Part shown: in pieces, positions 48,605 through 57,672 of the stretch
Layout of the letters: each line of letters begins with the position of its first letter
How positions within the stretch are numbered: position 1 is the stretch's first letter
Source of the DNA: Streptococcus oralis
GTDB lineage: Bacteria > Bacillota > Bacilli > Lactobacillales > Streptococcaceae
Reading direction: 5' to 3'
Assembly: GCF_021497885.1 (NCBI RefSeq)
Contig: NZ_CP046523.1
Span: 911,501-975,500, forward strand
DNA: 64,000 nucleotides
Notes under the pieces: model-generated
Told to the model about the DNA's origin: nothing
Databases searched by the model: none
What the model saw: only the letters and a program-made list of their open reading frames with translations
Made by a program: the position numbers and the translations under genes

Positions 48605-49168
48605 ATGGAATATGATAAAAAAGAGATAGCTAGAAAGCTTTTAGATGATGTTGGCGGTACTCCAAGAGTATATGCATTTAAAGATGAATATGGAAAAGAA
48701 ATTGACATATTTTGTGGTGATGATTCTCCAATTGAACACGTATCTTCTTACTCCACTGTTGGGTTATCAGACTACACTTTGAACAAAAAGATAGATGATA
48801 AATCTTTAAGAGCAGAAATTATTGGTTCAACAGATAGTAGGAATGATTTGTTTCCAAATATAATAAGTGACTGTGCTTTTAAAGTGATGGATGGATCATC
48901 TCCTTGTATGCCAGGGACTGTATTTCTAAATGCAATAGATAATTATTATCTAGATTCTAATATGAAGCACATGTTATTGACTATCCCATTTTTATGGGAG
49001 TTGCACGATTTGGAATTTGATCATGAATATGTAACTTGGTTGTTTGCTGTTCCGATTTCTGAGTCGGAGTACCATTTTTTTGTTGAGAATGGGTATCAAA
49101 AATTAGAAATGTTATTTGAAAAAAACCAAATAGATATTTATGATTTAAATCGTAGTCCTGTGGTTTAG
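48605..49168 (+). CDS. SUFU-type immunity protein
   Basis: A 187-residue protein resembling the suppressor-of-fused immunity family, with SSYSTVGLSDYTLN, FLWELHDLEF and AVPISESEYHFF. It follows the GH-E nuclease cassette by 21 bases with AAAGGG upstream. SUFU proteins commonly neutralise polymorphic nuclease toxins. Confidence 0.78.
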   Translation: MEYDKKEIARKLLDDVGGTPRVYAFKDEYGKEIDIFCGDDSPIEHVSSYSTVGLSDYTLNKKIDDKSLRAEIIGSTDSRNDLFPNIISDCAFKVMDGSSPCMPGTVFLNAIDNYYLDSNMKHMLLTIPFLWELHDLEFDHEYVTWLFAVPISESEYHFFVENGYQKLEMLFEKNQIDIYDLNRSPVV

Positions 49169-49184
49169 ATGATATTTTACGTTG

Positions 49185-50561
49185 ATGAAAGATACTCTCC
49201 TGTTTGCGGAAGGTTTTATTGGTGCAGCTGGAAGTATGGTTTCAGAGACTGCCATCGGAGCTGTAGATTTGACTCAGATCATTGGTATTGCCAGTATTGA
49301 TGGCATCAATCGCTTAACAGGAGGTCAAACTCCAGAGTGGATGAAGCGGGACTTGCAAGGAACGGCAGATAACCTGTCTAGCCTTGTGGAGTTAGGAGTA
49401 GGAACTTACACTGCTCTGACTGATCCAGGTGCGGCTATGCGTGGCCAGGATCCCAATGCCAGCTATGCGGATAAGGCCGCTTATCGTGCTCAAGAGACAG
49501 GAAAAGCCCTCTGGGATAAAGTTACCCATATGGATGCCTATGATGCAGGAGGCTTGACCTTTGAGATTGCGAGTCTTTTTGTCGGCCCAGCAGCTGTAGG
49601 TAAGATGGCTAAGGGCACGAAACTCGGAGCTAAGGCAGCTGAGATGATTCAGTTAGCCAAGAACAGTACCAAAGCAAGAGTTCTCGCAAATGTCGAAAAA
49701 TGGGGATCAAAGGTTGACAATATCCTAGCGAAGAGCAATAATGTCATTGGGAAATTTGGCGAGAAACTATTAGATACTCGAATCCCAGTCGGCATTCGTA
49801 AAGAGGCAGTTGCCTTTGTGGGTGGTATGGGAACCATGCCTGCCTTCAGCGTTGAGAGTAAGACACTACGTGATGTGATGCGCTTCTCAAGCAAACATGC
49901 GGATGATGTGGTGGAGAGTGGAGCAAAGGCGAGAACTTTCATTGACGGTATGTCGGCAGGGGACGCTCAACGTTATAGCCAGTGGAACAAGTATGCGGAG
50001 GCCGGCCTTAGTCCAGAAGACCGCGTGAGAGTGTTGGAAATCTCGGAAAAGGCACCTAAGGTTGAGTATCAGCCAGATTACTCACCAGATAGAATACTGG
50101 GAACTCCAAAAAATGATCGTCCTAGTGTGGAAAATACTTATAGTCCAGACTATATTGAGGCTCATAGACAACAATTTGAGAATGGTGCTACTAGATTTCA
50201 AAAATTTAAGCCAGATCCTAATTATCAAGAAGGAATTATTGGAGGTAAAGATGGCACAAGTTTTTGGTTGAGTAAAGACCATGCGGATGTTATTCAAGAT
50301 GTCGCCAAAGGTGATAATCGCCTCTATGAAACCTTACTGGGCTTTGACGAAGGGTACTTAGGTGACAATCCACTTTATCGCTTGGATGTAGCACCGGAAG
50401 TTGTCTCTGAAAAAGGGATCTCAATCCCAAGTGGTAGGGAAGACGGTGCGAATGGTTGGTGGCGACCAGGGGGAAGAACCTATCCAGGAGACATGCCGGA
50501 GGGTGTCATGGACGGTATCAGTATAAAGGAAGGAGATGTCACATGGAACGCAGTAAATTAA
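49185..50561 (+). CDS. Orphan toxin cassette with unrecognised toxin end
   Basis: A 458-residue reading frame lacking the LXG domain. It begins inside the shared segment at MKDTLLFAEGF and follows it to about residue 245. The unique end of about 215 residues includes MSAGDAQRYSQWNKYAEAGL, GKDGTSFWLSKDHADVI and WWRPGGRTYPGDMPEGV. I cannot place this end in a known toxin family; an ADP-ribosyltransferase-like fold is only a guess. TTG 49182 is an alternative start and no good ribosome site is present. Two paralogous immunity genes follow. Confidence 0.75.
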   Translation: MKDTLLFAEGFIGAAGSMVSETAIGAVDLTQIIGIASIDGINRLTGGQTPEWMKRDLQGTADNLSSLVELGVGTYTALTDPGAAMRGQDPNASYADKAAYRAQETGKALWDKVTHMDAYDAGGLTFEIASLFVGPAAVGKMAKGTKLGAKAAEMIQLAKNSTKARVLANVEKWGSKVDNILAKSNNVIGKFGEKLLDTRIPVGIRKEAVAFVGGMGTMPAFSVESKTLRDVMRFSSKHADDVVESGAKARTFIDGMSAGDAQRYSQWNKYAEAGLSPEDRVRVLEISEKAPKVEYQPDYSPDRILGTPKNDRPSVENTYSPDYIEAHRQQFENGATRFQKFKPDPNYQEGIIGGKDGTSFWLSKDHADVIQDVAKGDNRLYETLLGFDEGYLGDNPLYRLDVAPEVVSEKGISIPSGREDGANGWWRPGGRTYPGDMPEGVMDGISIKEGDVTWNAVN

Positions 50562-50971
50562 CATGGGAAGAAGTTATCAAGTTTGAGGAAATAAAAGGCT
50601 ACGGTCAACAGATTTGGAGGCATAATGGCCAGTATTATCTTGTCGCAGATGAAGGAGGTATTGCGGAACAACGAGTGGTGTATGAGTTGCCTCTAGAGCT
50701 GTTTCAGTTGCTTGATAGTGGGACAAAAACTATGGTTGATATTCATTATAAGCTACAAAATGATGAATGGCCTTCAACCGAAGAAGAAAGAAAGGCTAGT
50801 GAAAAAAAATGGATTGAGGAGGGACTTACCCCTCTTATAGCTAATCCTAAAAGTAGAGAATACTTTACTCAAGAAGAACTCGAAAAATTAATCCCTCTAG
50901 CAGAACAAAAATGGATTGATTGGAAGGGTAAACTCCCAGATAACTACGTGTCACCGCTAGATAAAGATTAA
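50543..50971 (+). CDS. Predicted immunity protein, first of a paralogous pair
   Basis: A 142-residue acidic protein starting MERSKLTWEEVIKFEE. It overlaps the toxin end by 19 bases and has a strong AAGGAAGGAG site, so I chose 50543. It shares the stretches GGIAEQRVVYELPLELFQL with the next gene. Family unknown; role inferred from position. Confidence 0.72.
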   Translation: MERSKLTWEEVIKFEEIKGYGQQIWRHNGQYYLVADEGGIAEQRVVYELPLELFQLLDSGTKTMVDIHYKLQNDEWPSTEEERKASEKKWIEEGLTPLIANPKSREYFTQEELEKLIPLAEQKWIDWKGKLPDNYVSPLDKD

Positions 50972-51016
50972 CCATTTCGCTTTTGATAACCTCTAGATCA
51001 TTAGGAGGATACTAAG

Positions 51017-51403
51017 ATGGGGATTACCAATATTACATGGGAAGACGTTATCAAGTTTGAGGAAGTCGCAGGGTATGGTCAGCATATCTGGAAACACGGC
51101 GAACAATATTATCTTGTCGTGGATGAAGGAGGTATTGCAGAACAACGAGTGGTGTATGAATTGCCACTAGAGTTGTTTCAGTTGATTGAGAGTGGAGAAA
51201 AGAATTTAGCAGAGTTACATTTTAGGCTAAAAAATGATGCTTGGCCACCTAATATGTCACAAGAGGAAGCAAATAAGCTTTTTTGGCGAAAACACATTGA
51301 GGTTTTAAAAAATAATGCCGCAGCACAAAGGCATTTTACCCGTCAAGAGCTAGAAGAATTATTACCAGAAGGGTCAAAAATTCTGGCAAGTAGTGAGAGT
51401 TAA
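51017..51403 (+). CDS. Predicted immunity protein, second of a paralogous pair
   Basis: A 128-residue paralogue of the preceding protein, most alike over the first 75 residues and differing in the C-terminal third. TTAGGAGG lies before the start. Two related antidotes after one toxin suggest a retained immunity gene from an earlier toxin variant. Confidence 0.72.
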   Translation: MGITNITWEDVIKFEEVAGYGQHIWKHGEQYYLVVDEGGIAEQRVVYELPLELFQLIESGEKNLAELHFRLKNDAWPPNMSQEEANKLFWRKHIEVLKNNAAAQRHFTRQELEELLPEGSKILASSES

Positions 51404-51435
51404 TATGGATTTGATATGGTAAACAGTAAATTAAC

Positions 51436-51756
51436 GTTGAAGATGGAAAAATTATAGTTTTTAATAAACGCGGATTACCTTATCCAGAGGGGGATCAAGA
51501 TTATCATCAATATAGAGTAATGCATGATTTGACAGAAGAAAATATAATAAATGCTTTTAAAACAGCTTCATCAGAAGTTAAAGAAAGCTTAATTGATGCA
51601 ATGGAAAACCGGGGATTTTCTTTGTCAGATCTGGCTAATATTCAACAAGGAGAAATTGCAAAAGTCTTTGGAGCAGGTGGAGGAACTCAGATACAACTAG
51701 GGAATTCTTTGAAGTATTATGAAGATTTAGCTTTATTAAAAGAGGTGATAAAATGA
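51436..51756 (+). pseudogene. Truncated TNT-type NAD glycohydrolase toxin
   Basis: The frame VEDGKIIVFNKRGLPYPEG matches the toxin at 55676, but everything before it, including the RFGPSGG region, is missing. The C-terminal GAGGGTQIQLG is retained. Just before the joint, CAGTAAATTAAC repeats codons from the start of the 50543 immunity gene, showing an illegitimate junction. It is not functional as a toxin. The following immunity gene overlaps its end by 4 bases. Confidence 0.85.
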
Positions 51757-52079
51757 ATTCGGAACAAATTGAAAAATTCAAACAAGAAATAGAATGTATT
51801 ATAAAAGAAAAAAATTATATATCTTTACGGTATGTTCTTTTCGATGAAACAAATAGAACACCATTTGCTGTACATATATTTTACAAAGATGGTTTATTCA
51901 TGGTGAATAGCAGAGATGAGAGAGCTTATGTAATTGGAAGAACATTTGAATTTGATAATTTTTCTGAGGCTGAAAAAAAATTCTTTAATGTATTGGACTT
52001 TATAGTATGTGAGGGTCGAAGGGACATATCTAACAGAGGAAGCTATATGTATTCCTCACCTCTTTGGGATAAACCATAA
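51753..52079 (+). CDS. Predicted TNT immunity protein
   Basis: A 108-residue acidic protein ending SSPLWDKP. It is homologous to the frameshifted gene at 55994, which follows the complete TNT toxin, so it is an antidote of the same class. Its own toxin is truncated. It may now cross-protect against the intact TNT cassette 4 kb away. Confidence 0.75.
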   Translation: MNSEQIEKFKQEIECIIKEKNYISLRYVLFDETNRTPFAVHIFYKDGLFMVNSRDERAYVIGRTFEFDNFSEAEKKFFNVLDFIVCEGRRDISNRGSYMYSSPLWDKP

Positions 52080-52130
52080 TGATAAATTTAGAAAAGCAAC
52101 GCAGTGAAATTTGATTTGAATTTTATCGAG

Positions 52131-52220
52131 CTCTCCCAGCAACAAGTATCGACTGCCTTTATGCGCAGTGAGGATTTTGTTCGGTATTATGAGCCGTATT
52201 TAAACACGGAGGAAGGCTAA
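52131..52220 (+). pseudogene. 3' scrap of the DUF4176 chaperone gene
   Basis: The last 90 bases of the gene at 44783 (45398-45487) are repeated here, up to and including the stop codon that overlaps the next LXG start. It carries the ribosome site GGAGGAAGG used by that LXG gene and shows the duplication unit began inside the chaperone gene. Confidence 0.92.
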
Positions 52221-54259
52221 TGGGATTTTATGTAGATATTGCGGAGCTTCAGAAAGCCCAAGAGGCCTATATGAAGATGGTCGCAACTGCTCAGAGTCAG
52301 TTGGATACCGCTAAAAATGGGATGAATGCCATCATCACCAGTAATTCCATGCATGGAGAAGTTGGGAAAGCAATTACGAATGAAATCAATAATGTTCATA
52401 ACCCCGTGATTGTTGGCTTAAAGAATAGCTTAGAATTTCTAGGTTCTGAGTTTTCCAAAACGATCACGGATTTTCAGAATCTTGTCGGCGAAACCTCCGC
52501 AACCGCAGTTCTAGCAGAAGAAACTTTGGATGATGCAGTCAAGAAGCTAAATGAAGCCGATGAGAAACACAAGGTGATGGATACCAATTTCAAGAGTATC
52601 TATGATGGTATTTCGAGTCTCTATCACCTGAGTGCTCCCTTAAGCAGCACCTTCTATACCAATACCCAAACAGCCCGGAAGTATGTTCAGGATACGAAGA
52701 ATAAGGTCAATGCCTTTGATAAGATGACGACAACCAGCAGTACTGAACAGCTTTTTAGTGCTTTAAGTAGCCAGATGGCGGCTGCTGGAAGAGTGAAGAG
52801 TCTGAGTTATAGTGATCCTGTTTTAACTAACTTTGTGGCGCATGAAGATCTCGGTAAAGCAATTTATGAGCTGGATCAGCAGTATGCGAAAGCCAAGGCA
52901 GAAGCGATTGAGGCTGCTAAACGCAAGGCAGAACAAGAAGCCGCTGAGCGAGAAGCTTCTTATCGCCGTCATCACCCCATCCAAGCCTGGCTGAAGGATC
53001 GCTCGAATGAGATTGGTTCCTGGTGGGGCGATGTCGTTGAGGGCACACGAAATCTACCGCTTCCTCAAGGGATGAAGGATTCCCTCTTGTTTGCGGAAGG
53101 TTTTATTGGTGCAGCTGGTAGTATGGTTTCAGAGACTGCCATCGGAGCTGTAGATTTGACTCAGATCATTGGTATTGCCGGTATTGATGGCGTCAATCGC
53201 CTAACAGGAGGTCAAACTCCAGAGTGGATGAAGCGGGACTTGAAAGGGACGGCAGATAACCTGTCTAGCCTTGCGGAGTTAGGAGTAGGAACTTACACTG
53301 CTCTGACGGATCCAGGAGCGGCTCAGCGTGGCCAGGATCCCAATGCCAGCTATGCGGATAAGGCTGCTTATCGTGCTCAAGAGACCGGAAAAGCCCTTTG
53401 GGATAAGGTCACCCACATGGATGCCTATGACGCAGGAGGCTTGACCTTTGAGATTGCCAGTCTTTTTGTCGGTCCAGCAGCTGTAGGGAAGATGGCTAAG
53501 GGGACCAAGTTAGGAGCTAAGGCAGCTGAGATGATTAGCTTAGCCAAGAACAGTACCAAAGCAAGAATTCTCGCAAATGTCGAAAAATGGGGTTCAAAGG
53601 TTGACAATATCCTAGCGAAGAGCAATAATGTCATTAGGCAATTTGGCGAGAAATTATTAGATACCCGAATCCCAGTCAGTATCCGTCAAGAAGCATTTGC
53701 CTTTGCGGGAGGTATGGGAACAATGCCTACCTTCAGCGTTGAGAGCAAGACACTACGTGAGGTGATGCACTTCTCAAGCAAACATGCGGATGATGTAGCA
53801 CGAGGAGTAGGTGGTTCTGGGAAAGCGGAGCGCTTCTATGATGATATTATTCCAACAGTTAAAAATGGTAAATTTAATGAGTGGTTTGATAATTTAGCTC
53901 CAGAAGAACTAGAGAAATTATGGGAAATCCCAGAATTACGTAAAAAAATCGAAGATAGAATAAGAAGACCAGGTGGCTACCATGAATGGCATCTTGTTTC
54001 TCGGACTCCTCAATTTAAAAAATGGGGAGTTTCCATGGATGATATCAAAGAAATGAGAAGTTTAATTGAAGATGTGCAGTTCATAAATCCTCGTGGAGTA
54101 CATGGAGGACGGGGCTCTACAAAAGCTCATAATGAGATATTAAAAATTATTGATTCGTCATATGATTATGAGGAATTTGCACACAGATTAAATGAATGGG
54201 CAAGTCGAAGAATGAAAAATGGAATTTTAGATTTACCAGAAGGATTGAGAAGGTATTAA
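52220..54259 (+). CDS. LXG effector with HEWHLVSR-type predicted nuclease end
   Basis: A 679-residue T7SS toxin whose first 515 or so residues nearly match the LXG gene at 45487. The toxin end has PGGYHEWHLVSRTPQFKKWG near residue 584 and HGGRGSTKAHNEIL near 628. The conserved histidines and glutamates suggest an HNH-like or other metal nuclease, but the family was not verified. A second copy of this toxin type is at 63047. The following Imm22-like gene is its immunity. It is the second full-length LXG gene in the array. Confidence 0.88.
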   Translation: MGFYVDIAELQKAQEAYMKMVATAQSQLDTAKNGMNAIITSNSMHGEVGKAITNEINNVHNPVIVGLKNSLEFLGSEFSKTITDFQNLVGETSATAVLAEETLDDAVKKLNEADEKHKVMDTNFKSIYDGISSLYHLSAPLSSTFYTNTQTARKYVQDTKNKVNAFDKMTTTSSTEQLFSALSSQMAAAGRVKSLSYSDPVLTNFVAHEDLGKAIYELDQQYAKAKAEAIEAAKRKAEQEAAEREASYRRHHPIQAWLKDRSNEIGSWWGDVVEGTRNLPLPQGMKDSLLFAEGFIGAAGSMVSETAIGAVDLTQIIGIAGIDGVNRLTGGQTPEWMKRDLKGTADNLSSLAELGVGTYTALTDPGAAQRGQDPNASYADKAAYRAQETGKALWDKVTHMDAYDAGGLTFEIASLFVGPAAVGKMAKGTKLGAKAAEMISLAKNSTKARILANVEKWGSKVDNILAKSNNVIRQFGEKLLDTRIPVSIRQEAFAFAGGMGTMPTFSVESKTLREVMHFSSKHADDVARGVGGSGKAERFYDDIIPTVKNGKFNEWFDNLAPEELEKLWEIPELRKKIEDRIRRPGGYHEWHLVSRTPQFKKWGVSMDDIKEMRSLIEDVQFINPRGVHGGRGSTKAHNEILKIIDSSYDYEEFAHRLNEWASRRMKNGILDLPEGLRRY

Positions 54260-54261
54260 AA

Positions 54262-54633
54262 ATGAAACAAAAAGTATCGTTATGGCTTGGTAATTTTGCC
54301 AGTCAAGAAGAATTTCAAGAATACTTCAAAATTTCATATAAAGAGGATGGGGATAGCGTTTCTTCAGAATTTGAGACAGACTTTCATTTGTCGTACTACG
54401 ATAGAGATTTAGTTGAAAAAGATTGGGTTGATGTTCCTGAAAATAATATTGATGTTTTGCTTGAAGGTTTCTCATACGATGAAGAGATTATTATGCAGTT
54501 TCCTAAAATATCATCAACCTATAATACAATTGTTTTGATTTATGATTTTGATTATTCTAAAGAAGAATTAAAAGTAAGTAACAATGGTTCTGGGACATTA
54601 GAGTTTATTGGTATCGCAGAATACGATTACTAA
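54262..54633 (+). CDS. Imm22-family immunity protein
   Basis: A 123-residue acidic protein. VSLWLGNFASQEEFQEYF and EGFSYDEEIIMQFP match the Imm22 pattern. It starts 2 bases after the toxin stop. The paralogue at 63599 follows the related toxin, which strengthens the pairing. Confidence 0.82.
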   Translation: MKQKVSLWLGNFASQEEFQEYFKISYKEDGDSVSSEFETDFHLSYYDRDLVEKDWVDVPENNIDVLLEGFSYDEEIIMQFPKISSTYNTIVLIYDFDYSKEELKVSNNGSGTLEFIGIAEYDY

Positions 54634-54763
54634 GCGTAGCATATAAGGAATTCTGGCACATCATCACCCCATCCAAGCCTGGCTGAAGGACCGCTCGAAT
54701 GAGATTGATTCCTGGTGGGGAGATGTCGTTGAGGGAACACGAAATCTACCGCTTCCTCAAGGG

Positions 54764-55993
54764 ATGAAAGATATCCTCCTGTTTGCGGAAGGTTTTATTG
54801 GTGCAGCTGGAAGTATGGTTTCAGAGACTGCCATCGGAGCTGTAGATTTGACTCAGATCATTGGTATTGCCAGTATTGATGGCGTCAATCGCTTAACAGG
54901 AGGTCAAACTCCAGAGTGGATGAAGCGAGACTTGCAAGGAACGGCAGATAACCTGTCTAGCCTTGCGGAGTTAGGAGTAGGAACTTACACTGCTCTGACG
55001 GATTCAGGAGCGGCTCAGCGTGGCCAGGATCCCAATGCCAGCTATGCGGATAAGGCAGCTTATCGTGCTCAGCAGACCGGAAAAGCCCTCTGGGATAAGG
55101 TCACCCATATGGATGCCTATGATGCAGGAGGCTTGACCTTTGAGATTGCGAGTCTTTTTGTTGGTCCAGCGGCTGTGGGTAAGATGGCTAAGGGTACCAA
55201 GCTAGGAGCCAAGGCAGCTGAGATGATTAGCTTAGCCAAGAACAGTACCAAGGCAAGAATTCTCGCAAATGTCGAAAAATGGGGTTCAAAGGCTGACAAT
55301 ATCCTGTCTAAGAGCAATAATGTCATTAGGCAATTTGGGGAGAAATTATTAGATACCCGAATCCCAGTCAGTATCCGTCAAGAAGCATTTGCCTTTGCGG
55401 GAGGTATGGGAACAATGCCTACCTTCAGCGTTGAGAGCAAGACACTACGTGAGGTGATGCACTTCTCAAGCAAACATGCGGAGGATGTAGCAAGAGGTGT
55501 AGGTGGTTCTGGGAAAGCTACGGCCACTTTTAAAGGTGAACTTACTGCAGAGAATATAACAAAAGAATTATTACAAACTAAACCTAAAAACTCTCCGATA
55601 ACCTCCCCTGCTAATATACATACGGGTCAGATTATTGATAGATTTGGTCCTTCAGGGGGGACGTATGTTAGTCCGGTTGAAGATGGAAAAATTATAGCTT
55701 TTAATAAACGCGGATTACCTTATCCAGAGGGGTATCAAGATTATCATCAATATGAAGTAGTTAAAGATATAAATCTTAAAAATCTTGAAGAAGGTTTTCT
55801 TTCTATGTCTGATGTGGATCAAGAAAAACTTTCTATCATAATGCAAAAACGAGGGATATCATTTTCAGATTTAGCTACTCCTGCAAAAGGTGAAATTGCA
55901 AAAGCTTTTGGAGCTGGTGGTGGAACGCAGATTAAACTTGGAACATCTGTTAGCTGGTACGAAAAAATGGGACTATTAAAGGAGATAAAATAA
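54764..55993 (+). CDS. Orphan TNT-type NAD glycohydrolase toxin cassette
   Basis: A 409-residue frame without an LXG domain. Homology to the shared segment begins at HHPIQAW (about 54659), and the first ATG is MKDILLF at 54764. The unique end is a TNT domain: RFGPSGGTYVSP, NKRGLPYPEGYQDYHQYEV and GAGGGTQIKLG with the candidate catalytic glutamine. TNT toxins destroy NAD. The domain looks complete. The adjacent immunity gene is frameshifted. Confidence 0.85.
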   Translation: MKDILLFAEGFIGAAGSMVSETAIGAVDLTQIIGIASIDGVNRLTGGQTPEWMKRDLQGTADNLSSLAELGVGTYTALTDSGAAQRGQDPNASYADKAAYRAQQTGKALWDKVTHMDAYDAGGLTFEIASLFVGPAAVGKMAKGTKLGAKAAEMISLAKNSTKARILANVEKWGSKADNILSKSNNVIRQFGEKLLDTRIPVSIRQEAFAFAGGMGTMPTFSVESKTLREVMHFSSKHAEDVARGVGGSGKATATFKGELTAENITKELLQTKPKNSPITSPANIHTGQIIDRFGPSGGTYVSPVEDGKIIAFNKRGLPYPEGYQDYHQYEVVKDINLKNLEEGFLSMSDVDQEKLSIIMQKRGISFSDLATPAKGEIAKAFGAGGGTQIKLGTSVSWYEKMGLLKEIK

Positions 55994-56325
55994 ATGGATA
56001 AATTGATGCATGAAAAAAAATAATTCAACAGAAAATTGAAGAGTTAAATTATACTACGCTAAGAGTCTCCGTATTTAATGGCAGGAATAAAGGGAGAGAA
56101 GATTGGCAAACGCGAATAGAATATGATGAGGGGGAAAAAGTATACTTAGTTTATTCTTTAGGAGATAGGGCAAGTATTATAGGAAAGATTAGAACATTTG
56201 AAAATTTTGAAGAAGCAGAGCAATGCTTATTTGAGATATTGGATTTAACTGTAAAATATAACAGGTTGCAAGTGATGACTAACGAGGAACCAGAATATCC
56301 TTCTCCTTTGTGGGACAAACCATAA
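55994..56325 (+). pseudogene. Frameshifted TNT immunity gene
   Basis: The gene begins ATG at 55994 but meets TAA at 56021. After a run of eight A residues (56013-56020), one extra A would restore a frame continuing IIQQKIEELNYTTLRVSVF to the end YPSPLWDKP, homologous to 51753. The shift is a true mutation, a phase-variable slip in the A run or a sequencing error. As written, only a 9-residue peptide is made. Confidence 0.85.
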
Positions 56326-56374
56326 TGATAAATTTAGAAAAGCAACGCAGTGAAATTTGATTTGAATTTTATTG

Positions 56375-56464
56375 AACTCTCCCATCAACAAGTATTGACT
56401 TTCTTTATACGTAATGAGGATATCAAGATTATCATAAATATGAGGTGATACATGATTTGACAAG
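56375..56464 (+). pseudogene. Worn chaperone and TNT scars
   Basis: CTCTCCCATCAACAAGTATT repeats, with mutations, the chaperone 3' scrap at 52131. It then joins ATCAAGATTATCATAAATAT, which repeats TNT toxin codons. The 50 bases before it match the flank of 52080-52130. It is a double recombination remnant. Confidence 0.8.
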
Positions 56465-56485
56465 AAGTAATATGGAGTGAAGTAA

Positions 56486-56929
56486 ATGATATTTGAAGAT
56501 TTATTAATGGAAATTCAATCTGATTTGGTGTCTTTGGGATTAGAATATTCGAATAGTCAAATTGATGAAATTTATTTGTATGGTTATATGGAAGAAGGTA
56601 GTTATTTTTTCAATTTATTTTTTAAGAAAAATGGGGAGATAATTAGACTCAATCAGATTAATGATTTTTTGAGTGAAAATGAAAAAATAGACGATTCACA
56701 TGATAGACAGATACAACTTCTAGAATTAGGAATTGATGATTTGGAAAAAATCGAGATTTTGTTTGAGAATAATAAAAAAGAAGTACCTACCGAAATCAAA
56801 ATTATTTATAATAAGAGCAGCAATAGTCTCAAATCTAAATATAGTTATTCGCCTATTTCAGATGATACTTCAGAATTAGAATTATTCAATAACTGGTATG
56901 ATACGGTGAAAGTAGAAAATAATATTTGA
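56486..56929 (+). CDS. Orphan immunity-like protein
   Basis: A 147-residue acidic protein with no toxin before it. IDEIYLYGYMEEGSYFFNLFF is reminiscent of the YezG/DUF600 immunity family, but the match is weak. It probably protects against a toxin no longer encoded here. Confidence 0.6.
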   Translation: MIFEDLLMEIQSDLVSLGLEYSNSQIDEIYLYGYMEEGSYFFNLFFKKNGEIIRLNQINDFLSENEKIDDSHDRQIQLLELGIDDLEKIEILFENNKKEVPTEIKIIYNKSSNSLKSKYSYSPISDDTSELELFNNWYDTVKVENNI

Positions 56930-56998
56930 AGATAAGATAATGGATTTACAAGTAGTCAAGCGCTTTGAACTTAGTTCCTACTCCATTGATCATATGGT

Positions 56999-57391
56999 TA
57001 TGAGAACCAGGAAGCTCAGATCCATTATAATCAACTAGATCAACTATTTTCCATCACGGATTTACAGGATTTCATGGGGATTGTGGACAGTGTCTACAGT
57101 CCTATTTATCCTTTAGGTTCTGTTGTTGAGCTCGATTTGGAGCTCTTACCAGAGGAACTCCAGAAAAGCTTAGCGGAGGGGCCAGGACCACTCGTTACGA
57201 TTTCAGGCCGCAAGATGCCTCTTCAAGAAGGATTTGATGACTATGTGGTAGACTACTTGGCTCGCATCTGGCCCTTGGGTGAGATGCCTGGAATGGATGC
57301 TTTTTTCGTTAGTAACATGATGATTGAGCGACTTCGTTTTGAAGGGTACAGTGACGAATGGGGAAGTCAGTTCACAGAGGAGGTTTTGTAA
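56999..57391 (+). pseudogene. Internal scrap of the DUF4176 chaperone gene
   Basis: Codons YENQEAQIHYNQLDQLF through SQFTE match 44994-45380 almost exactly. Both ends are lost, and the frame ends at a TAA created by the junction with the next toxin remnant. ATG 57074 could start a 105-residue DUF4176-like peptide. Confidence 0.9.
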
Positions 57392-57639
57392 CTTCCAGCC
57401 CTGCGCAAAATAGAATTCAAGCGAAGATTGATACTGAATTACTTCCCGAATGGAAAAATACTCGAATGTATAAAGTAGAGATTCAAATTCCTAAAGGAGA
57501 AACACTGAGTATTGGAAAAGTTGCGCCACAGAAGATTTCTTCATCAGAGACTGTGCTGAAAGGTGGTGCTGACCCAATATTATTACCGCAAGACTGGCCA
57601 TTAGAATGGATTTCGGATTTCAGAATAGTTCCTAAATGA
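57391..57639 (+). pseudogene. Toxin C-terminal remnant of unknown type
   Basis: About 82 residues in a new frame relative to the chaperone scrap. VEIQIPKGETLSIGKVAPQ and PILLPQDWPLEWISDFRIV resemble ends of polymorphic toxins that carry an IPKGT..GKAAPQ pattern. No export or pre-toxin part is attached. Likely inactive unless rejoined. Confidence 0.6.
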
Positions 57640-57672
57640 TGGATTATCAATATATTGAGGGAGAAATGAGAT

